Positions 1 through 10,693 are shown, counted from the first letter of the stretch. The stretch is 64,000 nt of DNA from Proteus myxofaciens ATCC 19692 (GCF_001654855.1 NZ_LXEN01000094.1:1-64000); one strand, 5' to 3'. Notes: a model not told the origin generated them from the letters alone. Numbers and translations: made by a program.

Positions 1-38
1 ATATTTAACTCTATGAAAAATAATATATTTTTATATTT

Positions 39-56
39 TGTCGGTAAATGCCAACA
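39..56 (+). promoter_or_regulatory. Putative GlrR activator site (distal)
   Basis: TGTC, ten bases, then AACA. This is one mismatch from the TGTC-N10-GACA pattern known for GlrR (YfhA), the response regulator that activates sigma-54 promoters of glmY and glmZ in enterobacteria. It lies about 280 bases before the glmZ start, which suits an enhancer-type activator. The assignment is an inference from the motif and its position. Confidence 0.4.
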
Positions 57-130
57 CATGGCTATTTTTATGTCTCCAAATGACGTTTAACTTATTGATT
101 TTAATATTTAAAATCTTTGAGTGAATTTTA

Positions 131-148
131 TGTCGTGAAATAGAGACG
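131..148 (+). promoter_or_regulatory. Putative GlrR activator site (proximal)
   Basis: TGTC, ten bases, then GACG, one mismatch from TGTC-N10-GACA. It lies about 190 bases upstream of the predicted glmZ start, a normal distance for a sigma-54 enhancer site. Together with the copy at 39-56 it suggests control by the GlrKR two-component system. Confidence 0.5.
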
Positions 149-305
149 CGCGAAGAGAGATATTTGCACTTTTATGTTTTACAAAAATGAATAGACTCAT
201 ATTTATTGTGGTTATTAGAGAGTGAAAGTAAAAAATAAATAAAACTTCAATAAGTTATCTCTATTTAGAGAAGGATATTTTCTTTTTATACCTAAAATTC
301 AATGT

Positions 306-327
306 TGGCATGATAAGTGCATTATAT
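306..327 (+). promoter_or_regulatory. Sigma-54 promoter of glmZ overlapping a sigma-70 -10 element
   Basis: TGGCAT (306-311) and GTGCA (317-321) place the invariant GG and GC dinucleotides 12 bases apart, as in the -24/-12 consensus TGGCAC-N5-TTGCA. The GC is 13 bases before the predicted RNA start at 333. A TTATAT (322-327) could act as an overlapping sigma-70 -10 box. Such overlapping promoters are known for glmY and glmZ in enterobacteria. Confidence 0.75.
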
Positions 328-332
328 GGTAT

Positions 333-535
333 GTAGATGCTCATTCCACTTCTTATGACAGCATTGACTTCATAAACCCAGGAATGATGCAGAGCCAATT
401 ATCGGTGCCTACGTCCACGTTATCGATGAACACCCTTCATCACCAACAGGACGAAACGTTGAGTGAGGCACCATCCGTCTGTAGACCTGATTATCTATTA
501 CACGCTTGTATATTACTTATACAGGCGTTTTTTTT
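333..535 (+). ncRNA. GlmZ small regulatory RNA
   Basis: The segment closely matches my recollection of E. coli GlmZ. It opens with GTAGATGCTCATTCCA/C, has the GGAATGA-GCAGAGCC block and the AACGTTGAGTGA-GCACC block used for pairing, and ends in a strong hairpin plus T-run. Predicted length is about 203 nt against about 207 in E. coli. GlmZ, with Hfq, pairs with the glmS leader and activates synthesis of glucosamine-6-phosphate synthase. It is cleaved by RNase E with the adaptor RapZ, and GlmY protects it. The position beside hemY is also that of E. coli glmZ. A 62-codon reading frame across it (384-572) runs through the terminator and is not a gene. Confidence 0.93.
502..535 (+). terminator. 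GlmZ rho-independent terminator
   Basis: An 11-bp stem, ACGCTTGTATA with TATACAGGCGT (one G-T pair), has a 5-base loop and is followed by eight Ts. It forms the 3' end of GlmZ, which is also where Hfq would bind. Confidence 0.9.
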
Positions 536-599
536 ATCTATTTTATGGCTTTCTGGAATACACTTTTACTGAGTTATTCATAGCATCATGAAATAATAC

Positions 600-632
600 G
601 CAAAAAATAGCCCTTCCTATGAAGGGCTATTT
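600..632 (-). terminator. Terminator of the hemCDXY operon
   Basis: AATAGCCCTTC (606-616) pairs with GAAGGGCTATT (621-631). On the reverse strand the stem is followed by a run of Ts just downstream of the hemY stop codon. Confidence 0.85.
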
Positions 633-664
633 GTTTACTTAGTCGAGTATAGATAGAGAGTCGT

Positions 665-1888
665 TTATTTGCTTTCTTTTTTCTGATCGTCAAAGATAAT
701 AGGATCTTGTTTTAATGTCATGATCAGTGCATCTTTACGTACTTTAGCCGATTCTTGCGGTTTTCTTTGATTATCAAGTACATCAGCTAACCAAGCAAAA
801 TCATGTGCATCAGGGCGTTGTTTTAATGCATTACGAAATGCTGTTTCTGCCTCAGGCCATTGGCCTTGATGCATCGCAATTTGTCCTACTGTACTGTTAA
901 GCAGTGGCGTTGGGCCATGTTGTTTAATTAAGCTATTCAATACCTTTAATATCACGTTAGCATCCGTCTTTTTAAGACGAGGTAGTAGTAATATTAAGCG
1001 CTCATCGTAGTGGCGTTTAAGTCCGTCTAATATTATTGTCTGCGCTGTGTCAGGATCGTTACATTCAATAAGATGCTCAGCAACGACAGCACGTAATGCA
1101 TTATCATGTTGAATTTTACGTGATTGTCCTTTCCACCACGTTTTTAAACCTTCACAGCCGTTTTCGGACATTTTCTGTCCCATAATGCCGATATAAGCTT
1201 GTTGGCGTAGCTGTGCTAACTCATCATCAGAATGTAAGGCGATTTTTTGCATTGAAGGCAGAATATCAAGCAATGCCTGCCAAGCTTCTGTCCTAATATA
1301 AGCAGTTTGTGCTAAACGCAATACTTCAGGATGACGAGGTGCTTGGTTTAATAAATCATCAACAGCGGTGCGCGCTGCATAATTTTCATTTTGCGCTAAT
1401 AAAATACGAACACGCGTGATATCAACAGGAAGTTGATGGGTGTCAGCTAACTCTGCAGCTCTTTCAAGGTATTGTTGTACACGAAATTCATCACCGCGTT
1501 GTTGCGCAGCTTCTGCGGCTAAAAGATAGTTAACAACAGGTTGCTCAGCATAATCGGCATTACGGCTCATCAGTTTTTCAACTTGTTTAAAATCGCCTTC
1601 AGCTAATTTCATCAGTGCCAAGCGAGTTTGTTTTCGGGCTCTATTGCGTTTACGAAATGAAAACCAACTATAGGCTTTTGAACTAGTGCCAATAAAACGG
1701 CGATAGCACCAACCAAGGAAAATTAAAACGAGTTGCAGTAATACAAACATAATAACAAGGCTTGTAACGCTAGTCTCGATGTCCCAATTATCGGTTTGTA
1801 TTAATACATAACCTTGATGCCCAGCTAGAACTGGACCAAAAATGATACCGGCAATCAGTACCACAAATAAAAGGAGTATTTTCAGCAT
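665..1888 (-). CDS. hemY: HemY, inner-membrane TPR protein of the haem operon
   Basis: 407 aa. Two hydrophobic segments at the N-terminus (about residues 2-23 and 42-62) anchor it in the inner membrane. The rest is helical with tetratricopeptide-like repeats, for example the segment with WPEAETAFRNAL near residue 340. It is last in hemC-hemD-hemX-hemY, 4 bp after hemX. It is not the protoporphyrinogen oxidase called HemY in Bacillus. Its role in porphyrin metabolism is inferred from the operon and no catalytic site is visible. Length matches E. coli (about 398). Confidence 0.95.
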   Translation of the reverse strand: MLKILLLFVVLIAGIIFGPVLAGHQGYVLIQTDNWDIETSVTSLVIMFVLLQLVLIFLGWCYRRFIGTSSKAYSWFSFRKRNRARKQTRLALMKLAEGDFKQVEKLMSRNADYAEQPVVNYLLAAEAAQQRGDEFRVQQYLERAAELADTHQLPVDITRVRILLAQNENYAARTAVDDLLNQAPRHPEVLRLAQTAYIRTEAWQALLDILPSMQKIALHSDDELAQLRQQAYIGIMGQKMSENGCEGLKTWWKGQSRKIQHDNALRAVVAEHLIECNDPDTAQTIILDGLKRHYDERLILLLPRLKKTDANVILKVLNSLIKQHGPTPLLNSTVGQIAMHQGQWPEAETAFRNALKQRPDAHDFAWLADVLDNQRKPQESAKVRKDALIMTLKQDPIIFDDQKKESK

Positions 1889-1892
1889 AAAC

Positions 1893-3146
1893 TTACTCTC
1901 CTTGCTGTGCTGGTGTGGTGGTACTTGAAGCTGAGTTATCAGCAGGGCCTTTTTGTACTCTTTCCTTTACGGTGATTTCAGATTCGGTGACTTGTGCATC
2001 CTGTGCTTTAACAGCAGGTTGAGCATAGTCATTTTGCGATAATAAGTTACGAATCTGTTTTTCTACACGTTTTTCTAAAAGCGCTGGGCTTTTTAATTCA
2101 GTTGGCATTGCTAATGTAATCGGCTGTTTTTCAAGCTCTGATAGCGTATCTAAAAATGCTTGTGTCGCTGGGTCAGTAGTATCAAAATAAGCGCGAACCC
2201 ATGTTGATACGGCTTCTAAAGATTGCTGATAAATTTCAGTTTGCTGACGAGGAATGGCTTGAGATGCAATTAATAAACGTGAACGAATATTTTCACGTAA
2301 ATAAATGTCTTGGTTTGGTGCTAATAATGGTGTTGTTGCTGTATCTCTACGACGTATTGTAATGAAGTCATCCATAAAGCCTTTCCAGCTTTTACTGAGA
2401 TTTTCTTTCCAATCTGAAAGTGAGCCAGAAATTGCTTCGTCATTTTTATCCATTGGTGAACCATTTCGTTCTAAACCGGATAATCGCAGATTATCAACCT
2501 GATTGGCTAATTGGTTTAATTGTAAAATTATACCGTCGTTATCTATTTTAGTCAGCGCTGCTAGATTGGCAATATCTTCGTTAATCGCTTGGCGTATATT
2601 AAATAAACTAGGATCATTCATTTCCGCTAAGCTACTATCAGCGCCTTTGAGTAAACTCACTGCAGTAACAACATCTTGGTCATTCCATAACTTACGGCCT
2701 GCCATTTTTACCATAAAATCAGCTTGTGCTAATAACCAGCTTTTTACATCAGCACTTGAAATAGCTGAGAACTGATTTTGTAGCTTTTGCAATTGTTGCT
2801 CTGTGATTTGGTTATCATTTTGTAATTGTTCAATCGTCTGTTTTTGCGAATTAAGTAGACTATCTATATTATCAAAACGTTGTTGAACTGTATTTTGTCG
2901 CTGTTGTATTTCTGCCAGTTCAGATTTTAGTGCCTGATTTTCTAAACTAAGCTTTGACGATTGTTGATGGGCATAATAGTAAAAGCCTCCACCAATAGCG
3001 AGGATCACAAAAATTGCAACCGCACTTCCAATTAGGCCTGAACGCTTGTTATTAACAGGTTTGACTTCTTGATAGCGGATATTTTCATCAGCTACTGGTG
3101 CATCATTTTGCAAGTCATTTTCATTAGTATTTTTCTGTTCCGTCAT
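1893..3146 (-). CDS. hemX: HemX, membrane-anchored protein of the haem operon
   Basis: 417 aa. It has a charged, polar N-terminal tail of about 35 residues, one transmembrane helix (about 36-58, rich in I, V, A and G), then a Gln-rich coiled coil (about 64-130) and a periplasmic domain. The C-terminus is low complexity (Ser, Thr, Gln). It was once annotated as uroporphyrinogen III methyltransferase, but the E. coli-type protein has no SAM-binding fold, so I give no enzyme activity. It lies 20 bp after hemD in the same operon. Confidence 0.93.
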   Translation of the reverse strand: MTEQKNTNENDLQNDAPVADENIRYQEVKPVNNKRSGLIGSAVAIFVILAIGGGFYYYAHQQSSKLSLENQALKSELAEIQQRQNTVQQRFDNIDSLLNSQKQTIEQLQNDNQITEQQLQKLQNQFSAISSADVKSWLLAQADFMVKMAGRKLWNDQDVVTAVSLLKGADSSLAEMNDPSLFNIRQAINEDIANLAALTKIDNDGIILQLNQLANQVDNLRLSGLERNGSPMDKNDEAISGSLSDWKENLSKSWKGFMDDFITIRRRDTATTPLLAPNQDIYLRENIRSRLLIASQAIPRQQTEIYQQSLEAVSTWVRAYFDTTDPATQAFLDTLSELEKQPITLAMPTELKSPALLEKRVEKQIRNLLSQNDYAQPAVKAQDAQVTESEITVKERVQKGPADNSASSTTTPAQQGE

Positions 3147-3166
3147 ATCGGCGTCTCATTTAGGTT

Positions 3167-3904
3167 CTATATTAATGCACGAAATAAAGCATCATTATGG
3201 GCACTATCAGCAACAGTGATTTGTTTCCATCCTAACTCTTCAGCGATTGTTGCTAATCGTTCACTTACCACAATTAAGTGGCAATTTAACAGCCATGCTT
3301 TTTTAGGCTCGGCGACGAGAAAGAAGAGTCGTTGTAACATTTCACCGCTGGTTACAACAAGCGTCTCAATCTGTTTTTTTTCCCACTGAGTTGCAAAATC
3401 TTCAGGGGAATACTGAATAAATAAGCGCTGGTAGCATTCGCATTCTTCCACAATAGCGCCTCGCTTACGTAGTGTTTTTGCTAATAAATCTCGACCACCA
3501 TTACCTCTTAATAGCAAAATACGTTTATCTTTTACCTGATTAAGTGCAGGAAGAATGAGTAAGTCTTCACTGGTTTCACCTTGTTGAGAATAGTGAGTAA
3601 GACGTTCACTTATCTCTTGAAAAGCAAGTGCTGTGCTTTTCCCTATACCATAATAGGATAGCGTATCTGGCCATGATTGTTGTAATTGATTTAATTGCCA
3701 GTTTGCGTAATGCACCGCATTTTTAGAAAGTAACAATACATAATCACCCGCACTTAACGCCTTTAATTTATCATCTAATAAAGGAAGTTCACGCCCAGCA
3801 ATGATTTTTATTAATGGCGCATGAAACGCCAATTTGCCAGCATCGATTAAACGCTGAGTTAATTCATTTCCTGAAGGCGCAGGGCGAGTGATCAAAATAC
3901 TCAT
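3167..3904 (-). CDS. hemD: Uroporphyrinogen-III synthase
   Basis: 245 aa, normal for the family (246 in E. coli). HemD closes and inverts ring D of hydroxymethylbilane, the HemC product, to give uroporphyrinogen III, the branch point to haem, sirohaem and cobalamin. The N-terminal ILITRPAPSGNELTQ segment and the conserved TS within VVTSGEMLQRL are typical. Its ATG overlaps the hemC stop codon by one base (TAATG), so translation is probably coupled. Confidence 0.95.
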   Translation of the reverse strand: MSILITRPAPSGNELTQRLIDAGKLAFHAPLIKIIAGRELPLLDDKLKALSAGDYVLLLSKNAVHYANWQLNQLQQSWPDTLSYYGIGKSTALAFQEISERLTHYSQQGETSEDLLILPALNQVKDKRILLLRGNGGRDLLAKTLRKRGAIVEECECYQRLFIQYSPEDFATQWEKKQIETLVVTSGEMLQRLFFLVAEPKKAWLLNCHLIVVSERLATIAEELGWKQITVADSAHNDALFRALI

Positions 3905-4842
3905 TATGGTGTATTACCTTGATATACAGCAGAAAGAATAGCTCTTGCGCCTTTATCTAATAGTTCTTCTGCGAGCGATATTCCGGCTTCTTCCGCTTCT
4001 TGAGGTGATGTTAGACGCTCACCACGTAAAATGGTTTTGCCATCAGGTGAGCCAACAAGTGATCGTAACCAAATTTTGTCATCTTGCCAAATTGCGTAAC
4101 TGCCAATAGGGACTTGGCAACCCCCCTCAAGGCGTGTATTCATTGCTCTTTCCGCTTTAACACAAACTGCGGTTTTATAATGATTTAAGGCATCCAATAA
4201 TTGGCGAGTATCATTATCATTTAATCGGCACTCAATACCAACAGCACCTTGCCCTACAGCAGGTAAGCATTGTTCTGCTGAAAGTGGGGATCGTATTCTT
4301 TCTGATAAGCCCAATCGCTTTAAGCCGGCAACAGCAAGGATAATGGCATCGTAATCCCCATTATCTAATTTACTGAGTCGAGTACCTACATTGCCTCGTA
4401 AATCACGGATAATAAGATCAGGACGTTGTGCCTTTAACTGGCATTGGCGGCGTAAACTTGAAGTCCCTACAATGCTACCAGCAGGAAGTGCACTCAAAGA
4501 ATCATAATGATTAGAAACAAACGCATCACGAGGATCTTCCCGTTCACAAATCGTCACTAATCCTAAGCCATCAGGGAAATCTATAGGAACATCTTTCATT
4601 GAATGAACGGCAATATCAGCTCGAGATTCGAGCAAAGCCAGTTCCAGTTCTTTTACAAATAGGCCTTTACCACCGACCTTTGCTAAAGGTGTATCTAAAA
4701 TAATGTCACCTTTTGTGACCATCGGTATTAATTCCACCGCTAAATCAGGATGTGCCAATTGCAATTGTTCTTTCACATAAAGAGCTTGCCACATAGCAAG
4801 GGGACTTTGGCGGGTTGCAATACGGATGGTACTTTTTGACAT
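3904..4842 (-). CDS. hemC: Hydroxymethylbilane synthase (porphobilinogen deaminase)
   Basis: 312 aa from the ATG at 4842. The frame is open 24 codons further up, but [16 protein letters not shown] matches the known N-terminus, so the internal ATG is preferred. It joins four porphobilinogen units on a dipyrromethane cofactor. The cofactor Cys is at 242 (EGGCQVP) and the catalytic Asp at 84 (MKDVP), and the Arg-rich binding sites ([16 protein letters not shown]) are intact. It is the first gene of hemCDXY and diverges from cyaA across about 1 kb. Confidence 0.96.
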   Translation of the reverse strand: MSKSTIRIATRQSPLAMWQALYVKEQLQLAHPDLAVELIPMVTKGDIILDTPLAKVGGKGLFVKELELALLESRADIAVHSMKDVPIDFPDGLGLVTICEREDPRDAFVSNHYDSLSALPAGSIVGTSSLRRQCQLKAQRPDLIIRDLRGNVGTRLSKLDNGDYDAIILAVAGLKRLGLSERIRSPLSAEQCLPAVGQGAVGIECRLNDNDTRQLLDALNHYKTAVCVKAERAMNTRLEGGCQVPIGSYAIWQDDKIWLRSLVGSPDGKTILRGERLTSPQEAEEAGISLAEELLDKGARAILSAVYQGNTP

Positions 4843-5847
4843 AATAGTATTATCTCTTTTGATGACTAGCGATGAGCGATATTTTTGTTGATAATTAAGG
4901 CATTGTTTTAACACTTTAAGGTTGATTTTTCCAGTTAAGGCATTTTAAAACCAGGTTCTTAGGAAAGAAAAAAGCGCTTAATAAGAATAAAAATATGGCA
5001 ATAAATAAATAATATATAAAATCATAAATCATAAGTTTTTATTAATGTTTAAATTGATGGCTTTAATTTTTATACCTATAAAGAAAATAGGGTTTATTAA
5101 CAAAATAAATACATATAATGAATATCATTAACATTCTATCTTTGATAGTAAATCATTATGATTTTTCTTAATTGAACTTATTGATTAGACAGCTATTATT
5201 CTATCTATGATATTTTATGTGTATTATTTTATATACATAAAAGAGCTATAAAAATTAACAAATAAAAATGAAATAAATTAAATAAAAAAGGAAAATAAAT
5301 AATATAAATTTAGTATTTATAAAAAGAGAGCGTAATTAAATTTAAAAATTATTATTAATAATAAAAATAATTATTTAAATTAATAAAAATATTTTTATTT
5401 TAAATATAAAAAAATACTCATATAAAAATAAATCATTATTATCAATAGATTGTGTAGAATGTTATCAAATTATGTTTTTTTTAATATTTTTTTACAAACT
5501 ATTTTTTATGCTTATTATAGTCCAAATAGGGATTTTACTTAGGTTGACATCAAATTGAGATAATTTTCTTTATCATTTTTATTGAAGTAATTTAGTCTAT
5601 CATATTGATAATACTATTATTATTGATACTGCTTTACACGATTTAGCGGTAAAATATTGCTTTTAGGTCTTGGTGCTATATCGCTAGTTTCTCTTTACGG
5701 GTTGCTTGCAAGGTGTTAGATTGATCACGTTTCCGAGAATTTGTTAGTAAAGTTTCATCTATTTTATAATCGATAAATTAAGCTCGGTGACTTAATAAAC
5801 ATAAACTCTAATTTTACTATCTTCTTAGTATTGTTCAGGCGAAACTC
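4843..5847. other. Long AT-rich divergent region between hemC and cyaA
   Basis: About 1 kb without a credible gene. From about 4980 to 5520 it is almost purely A and T, with many A and T tracts and no coding frame. The hemC promoter should lie at its left end and the cyaA promoters at its right end. The composition suits bent DNA and binding by H-NS-type proteins, but this is an inference. The spacer is clearly longer than the few hundred bases I recall for E. coli. Confidence 0.7.
5714..5729 (+). promoter_or_regulatory. CRP-cAMP site in the cyaA promoter
   Basis: TGTTA-N6-TCACG, two mismatches from TGTGA-N6-TCACA. The surrounding AGGTGTTA-ATTGATCACGTTT is almost identical to the site I recall at the main E. 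coli cyaA promoter, where CRP-cAMP represses adenylate cyclase synthesis as feedback. It lies about 120 bases upstream of the start codon. Confidence 0.8.
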
Positions 5848-8451
5848 TTGTATCTTTATATTGAAACACTGAAGCAACGGCTGGATGCGATTAATCAACT
5901 CAGATTGGAACGTGCTTTTGCATCAATGAGTGATGTTTTCAAACAGGTTTATAGTTTAGTGCCTGTATTGTTACATTACCACCATCCTGAGCTACCTGGC
6001 TATATACAAGGAAATGTGCCGCATGGTACCTGTTTCTTTGAGCCCGATGATGTACAACGTCAATGGGCCGATAAGCTAGTTAACGCATTTTGTGATGAGC
6101 CAATGAATGGATACGCCAACGGAGAGCTGCCAATTACTGGCATCTATTCGATGGGGAGTACCTCTTCGGTTGGTCAAAGCCAATCATCAGATATTGATAT
6201 TTGGATCTGCCATCAATCTTGGCTAGATCAAGAAGAACGTGCCCTTTTACAACGTAAGTGCTTACTGATTGAGCAATGGGCGGGTGAGTTAGGTATTGAT
6301 GTCACCTTTTTCTTGATAGATGAGAACCGATTTCGTCATCATGCCAGCGGTAGTTTAGGTGGAGAAGATTGCGGCTCTACTCAACATATTCTATTACTTG
6401 ATGAATTCTATCGTACTGCTGTACGCCTAGCAGGTAAACGCTTACTCTGGACAATGGTACCTGTAGAAGAAGAGTACCATTATGATGAATATGTAAATTC
6501 TCTTTATGCTCAGGGTGTATTAACACCAAATGAGTGGTTAGATCTCGGGGGATTAGGTGAGTTATCTGCTGAAGAATATTTTGGTGCCAGTTTATGGCAA
6601 CTGTATAAGAGTGTCGATTCCCCTTATAAAGCTGTTTTAAAAAGTATTTTACTTGAAGCCTATTCAGCAGATTATCCTAATGGGAAATTGCTAGCGTTAG
6701 AGATGAAACAACATCTGCATCGTGGTGAAATTGTTCATTATGGTTTAGATGCTTATTGTATGATGCTTGCCCGTGTTACTCGTTATCTACTCTCCATTAA
6801 TGATTTAACCCGTCTTGACCTTATTCGTCGTTGCTTCTATCTCAAAGTATGCGAAAAGCTATCTCACACCAATGTAGATAGCATACATGATAGTTGGAGG
6901 CGACAAGTTCTATCTCAATTAGTTACTCAATGGCAGTGGGATAAAGAGCGGTTAATTGTATTAGATAATCGTGATAACTGGAAAATTGGGCGTGTACGAG
7001 ATGCTCATAACGAATTGCTTGATACAATGATGCAAAGTTACCGTAACCTTATTCGTTTTGCTCGCCGTAATAATTTAAGTGTAAGCGCAAGCCCACAAGA
7101 TATCGGTGTTTTAACACGTAAATTATATGCTGCATTTGAAGCATTACCCGGTAAAGTCACTCTCGTTAATCCACAAATCTCACCTGATTTATCAGAAAGT
7201 AATTTAACGTTTATCTACGTGCCACAAGGTCGTGCTAATCGTAGTGGTTGGTATTTATATAATCAGTCACCTGATTTTCAAAATATTGTTGGTCACCAGC
7301 CATTAGAATATAACCGTTACTTGAATAAATTGGTTGCGTGGTCTTATTTTAATGGACTATTAACCAAAAGCTCACGCGTTTATATTCACCAAGGTGAATC
7401 ATCATGTGATGAGATAAAATTGCATGAACTTGTCAGTGATATGTCGAATCATTTTCCTATTCGATTACCTGCACCGACCCCAAAAGCGCTCTATAGCCCA
7501 TGTGAAATTCGTCATTTGGCTATTATTGTCAATCTTGAAACAGATCCTACAGAAGATTTTAGTTCTCAAGTCGTTCATTTTGACTTTAGAAAACTAGATG
7601 TCTTTAGCTTTGGTGAAAAAGAGCAATGCTTAATTGGTAGTATTGACTTGTTATATCGTAATTCATGGAATGAGGTGAGAACGCTGCATTTTAGTGGAAC
7701 TCAATCTATGCTTGAGTCATTAAAAACGATTTTAGGTAAAATGCATCAAGACGCATCGCCACCAGCATCTGTTCAAGTTTTTTGCTATAGCCAACATTTA
7801 AGAGGCTTAATTCGTACTCGTGTACAGCAATTAGTGTCTGAATGTATTGAATTGCGTTTATCAACAAACCGCTTAGAACCTGGTCGTTTTAAAGCATTGC
7901 GTATTGCAGGGCAAACATGGGGGCTTTTCTTTGAGCGCCTAAATGTATCAGTTCAAAAATTAGAAAACGCCATTGAGTTTTACGGTGCAATTTCTTACAA
8001 CAAACTTCATGGATTACCTATCAAACTTGATAAAGATGCTCGTTATTTACCGGCAGTGATTGATGGATTTGCTTGTGAAGGGATTATTCAATTTTTCTTT
8101 GAAACAACAGAAGATGCCAATATTTTTAATATTTATATTTTAGATGAGGCTAATCGTGTTGAAATCTATTCTCATTGCGAGGGTAGCAAAGAAGATTTAG
8201 TTAAAGATGTGAGCCGTTTCTATTCTTCTTCTCATGACCGCTTTACTTATGGTTCAAGCTTTATCAATTTTAACTTACCGCAATTTTATCAAATAGCGAA
8301 AGTCGATGGCGTAACCCAAGTATTACCTTTTGCGGGTGGATCATTTGGTCAAATGAGTTCGATAGGTAAAGAAGATATACAACCTGATATGTCATCAGTG
8401 AGTACTCAAAGCCACGGTTTTAGAGACTATCAGGCAGTACAGCACTCATAA
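5848..8451 (+). CDS. cyaA: Class I adenylate cyclase
   Basis: 867 aa (848 in E. coli). It makes cAMP from ATP and is activated through phosphorylated enzyme IIA-Glc of the sugar PTS. The N-terminal catalytic domain has the nucleotidyltransferase signature [10 protein letters not shown] with DIDIW (about residues 101-119), including both metal-binding Asp. The C-terminal half is the glucose-sensing regulatory part. The start is TTG at 5848, reading [18 protein letters not shown] as in E. coli, where a weak TTG start also limits expression. It converges with cyaY. Confidence 0.97.
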   Translation: MYLYIETLKQRLDAINQLRLERAFASMSDVFKQVYSLVPVLLHYHHPELPGYIQGNVPHGTCFFEPDDVQRQWADKLVNAFCDEPMNGYANGELPITGIYSMGSTSSVGQSQSSDIDIWICHQSWLDQEERALLQRKCLLIEQWAGELGIDVTFFLIDENRFRHHASGSLGGEDCGSTQHILLLDEFYRTAVRLAGKRLLWTMVPVEEEYHYDEYVNSLYAQGVLTPNEWLDLGGLGELSAEEYFGASLWQLYKSVDSPYKAVLKSILLEAYSADYPNGKLLALEMKQHLHRGEIVHYGLDAYCMMLARVTRYLLSINDLTRLDLIRRCFYLKVCEKLSHTNVDSIHDSWRRQVLSQLVTQWQWDKERLIVLDNRDNWKIGRVRDAHNELLDTMMQSYRNLIRFARRNNLSVSASPQDIGVLTRKLYAAFEALPGKVTLVNPQISPDLSESNLTFIYVPQGRANRSGWYLYNQSPDFQNIVGHQPLEYNRYLNKLVAWSYFNGLLTKSSRVYIHQGESSCDEIKLHELVSDMSNHFPIRLPAPTPKALYSPCEIRHLAIIVNLETDPTEDFSSQVVHFDFRKLDVFSFGEKEQCLIGSIDLLYRNSWNEVRTLHFSGTQSMLESLKTILGKMHQDASPPASVQVFCYSQHLRGLIRTRVQQLVSECIELRLSTNRLEPGRFKALRIAGQTWGLFFERLNVSVQKLENAIEFYGAISYNKLHGLPIKLDKDARYLPAVIDGFACEGIIQFFFETTEDANIFNIYILDEANRVEIYSHCEGSKEDLVKDVSRFYSSSHDRFTYGSSFINFNLPQFYQIAKVDGVTQVLPFAGGSFGQMSSIGKEDIQPDMSSVSTQSHGFRDYQAVQHS

Positions 8452-8470
8452 TTTTATTATATTGCTGACT

Positions 8471-8496
8471 AATGGGAGCTGGCTAGCAAGCTCCCA
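8471..8496. terminator. Hairpin between convergent cyaA and cyaY
   Basis: AATGGGAGCT pairs perfectly with AGCTCCCATT around an 8-base loop. No clear T-run follows on either strand, so it may act as a stabilising 3' hairpin or a weak bidirectional terminator. Confidence 0.55.
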
Positions 8497-8511
8497 TTGT
8501 GAAATAACATA

Positions 8512-8835
8512 TTAGAAAGTAAATGATTCACCGCTTTGTTCTGTGATAGCTTGAGCGAGTAAAGTGAAAAATTCCTTCCCACTTCTATCACAAATCCATT
8601 GTTCCTCTTTCAAATCAAAATGATAACCACCTAAACGTGTTGCTAACCATATTTGATGAAAAGCTTCTTGGCGATTAATAATAATTTTACTATTATTTTC
8701 AAAGGTTAATGTCATTACACTACCATTAATTTCACAATCAATATCAGCATCACCTTCATAATTATCAATTGTTTGCTCTATTTCTGACATTAATTCGTCA
8801 GCTAATTGGTGAAATTCACTGTCGTTCATCTTCAT
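8512..8835 (-). CDS. cyaY: CyaY, bacterial frataxin
   Basis: 107 aa, the usual frataxin length. The acidic first helix ([19 protein letters not shown]) and the later sheet with [14 protein letters not shown] and [11 protein letters not shown] are hallmarks. It binds iron and modulates IscS-driven iron-sulphur cluster assembly. It is transcribed towards cyaA, as in E. coli. Confidence 0.96.
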   Translation of the reverse strand: MKMNDSEFHQLADELMSEIEQTIDNYEGDADIDCEINGSVMTLTFENNSKIIINRQEAFHQIWLATRLGGYHFDLKEEQWICDRSGKEFFTLLAQAITEQSGESFTF

Positions 8836-8908
8836 TTCCTATTTGCTTTTCGAGATCTAACTGCGATTATAGGGGATATTAAATAAATTAATGACAGGCA
8901 GATTTCGA

Positions 8909-9088
8909 ATGAAAACGTATATACGTTGTGCTCTTGCTATAATAACACTGATTTCTCTTTCTGGTTGCGGTTTGAAAGGGCCTCTTTATTTTCCACCTGA
9001 AGATTCTCAGACAAAGACGACGCAATCATCAGAAGCACCACAGCCAACACAGCAACAAGTTGAAAGCTCTTCAGCTCAGACTAAATAG
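8909..9088 (+). CDS. lptM: LptM (YifL), small outer-membrane lipoprotein
   Basis: 59 aa from the ATG at 8909, chosen because AGGCAG lies at good spacing and the product then starts as a normal lipoprotein signal. An upstream ATG at 8891 would add six residues. The lipobox LSGC is followed by [10 protein letters not shown], the conserved YifL motif. In E. coli LptM assists oxidative maturation of LptD in the LPS export machine. The C-terminal tail is low complexity (Thr, Gln, Ser). dapF follows 44 bp downstream. Confidence 0.92.
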   Translation: MKTYIRCALAIITLISLSGCGLKGPLYFPPEDSQTKTTQSSEAPQPTQQQVESSSAQTK

Positions 9089-9132
9089 TCAATATTTTTA
9101 GAATCGGTAATGCCGTTTTAGGCAGGAGCAAA

Positions 9133-9957
9133 ATGCAATTTTCTAAAATGCATGGGCTTGGTAACGACTTTATGGTAGTTGATGCCGTGACCCAAAATGT
9201 TTATTTCTCACCAGAATTAATTTGTCGATTATCTAATCGGCATACTGGTGTTGGTTTTGATCAATTACTGGTGGTTGAAGCACCTTACGATCCCGAACTT
9301 GATTTTCACTACCGTATTTTTAATGCTGATGGCAGTGAGGTATCACAATGTGGCAATGGAGCCCGTTGTTTTGCCCGATTTGTGAGATTAAAAGGACTCA
9401 CGAATAAAAGAGAGATAAAAGTGAGTACGCAATCTGGCAGAATGATATTACGTGTACTGGATAATGATGATATCTGTGTCAATATGGGGGAGCCTGAGTT
9501 TGAGCCACAAAAAGTTCCTTTTCGTGCGCAAAAAGTAGAAAAAACCTATATTATCAGAGCGATGGAGAGAACTGTACTTTGTGGTGTTGTCTCAATGGGT
9601 AATCCACACTGTGTGCTCCAAGTCGAAGACATTAAAACCGCAGAGGTAGAATTATTAGGCCCTATATTAGAACAACACGAACGCTTTCCTGAGCGTGCTA
9701 ATATTGGCTTTATGCAAGTTGTTGATAAAAATACGCTTCATCTTCGTGTTTATGAGCGTGGTGCCGGTGAAACGCAAGCCTGTGGGAGTGGGGCTTGTGC
9801 CGCGGTAGCGATTGGTATTACACAAGGCTTACTTGAAAAAAAAGTCAATGTTGTTTTACCTGGTGGCTCTTTATTCATTGAATGGAAAGGCCCTGGAAAT
9901 CCGCTCTATATGACCGGTGCAGCAACACATATTTATGATGGGATCATTCAGTTATAA
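9133..9957 (+). CDS. dapF: Diaminopimelate epimerase
   Basis: 274 aa, the same length as E. coli. It converts LL- to meso-diaminopimelate for lysine and peptidoglycan. The two catalytic cysteines are present at 73 (QCGNGARC) and 217 (ACGSGAC). It starts after a GCAGGAG ribosome site and lies between lptM and yigA in a probable lptM-dapF-yigA-xerC-yigB transcript. Confidence 0.97.
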   Translation: MQFSKMHGLGNDFMVVDAVTQNVYFSPELICRLSNRHTGVGFDQLLVVEAPYDPELDFHYRIFNADGSEVSQCGNGARCFARFVRLKGLTNKREIKVSTQSGRMILRVLDNDDICVNMGEPEFEPQKVPFRAQKVEKTYIIRAMERTVLCGVVSMGNPHCVLQVEDIKTAEVELLGPILEQHERFPERANIGFMQVVDKNTLHLRVYERGAGETQACGSGACAAVAIGITQGLLEKKVNVVLPGGSLFIEWKGPGNPLYMTGAATHIYDGIIQL

Positions 9958-9982
9958 TATTATTTTTTGAGAGGCTATCTGT

Positions 9983-10693
9983 ATGACGGATAAAAATCAG
10001 CAGTTCTGTTACCCTGAAAAAAATGGACTCAATGATCAACTCATTGTTGATTATTTAAGGGAACATCCTGACTTCTTTATTCGTAATGCAGGTTATATTG
10101 AACAAATGCAGGTGCCTCATCCTGTAAGAGGGACCATTTCATTAGTGGAATGGATAATGTCACGCCAGCGCAATCGCATTCATTATCTTGAAGACGATAT
10201 GCGTTTACTGATAGAACAAGCCTCTGAAAATGAAAAGCTGTTTAGTCAATTACTTCTCTTAATCTCTCAGTTATCGAATAGCACATCACTTAAAGATACG
10301 CTTGAACGCCTCAATCTATGGGCCAAAAACCTTGGATTATCATCTGTTCAGCTAAGATTATTTACAGATCGTTGGCAATTACAACCGCCTCTTGATGCCC
10401 AATTTCTTGCTTTATCTCGTTATTCATTTGAACATTTTCGTATTCAACGAATGGGTAATGATAGCCACTATTTAGGCACCTTAAATGGGCAAGAATTAAT
10501 GTTACTTATGCCTGATATACGACGTTCTGGTTCTGTTGCGCTTTCATTATTAGGGCATTATGGTGATTTAGGGGTGATTATTTTTAATAGTCGTGACAGT
10601 CAACATTTCCAACAAGGGATGGGGACAATGTTACTTGATAAGCTTGCTCATATTTTACCTGAGTTATTAACACGGTGGATTGCAAGGCAATGA
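9983..10693 (+). CDS. yigA: YigA, DUF484 family protein
   Basis: 236 aa. It starts with a short helical region containing [14 protein letters not shown], typical of DUF484, followed by a GAF-like fold. The function is unknown, and constant linkage to dapF and xerC is the main clue. Its TGA overlaps the xerC ATG (ATGA). Confidence 0.93.
   Translation: MTDKNQQFCYPEKNGLNDQLIVDYLREHPDFFIRNAGYIEQMQVPHPVRGTISLVEWIMSRQRNRIHYLEDDMRLLIEQASENEKLFSQLLLLISQLSNSTSLKDTLERLNLWAKNLGLSSVQLRLFTDRWQLQPPLDAQFLALSRYSFEHFRIQRMGNDSHYLGTLNGQELMLLMPDIRRSGSVALSLLGHYGDLGVIIFNSRDSQHFQQGMGTMLLDKLAHILPELLTRWIARQ

Larger units (their letters stand above)
1..332. other. Gene-free upstream region of glmZ
   Basis: No convincing coding sequence is seen here. 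The stretch is AT-rich and carries the regulatory sites of the small RNA gene that starts near 333: two TGTC-N10-GACA-like elements and a -24/-12 promoter, each listed separately. The gene further upstream lies outside the window. Confidence 0.7.

Noticed and set aside
384-572. 62-codon reading frame with a plausible ribosome site
   Set aside because: It lies inside the GlmZ small RNA and reads through its terminator hairpin, so it is a chance frame.
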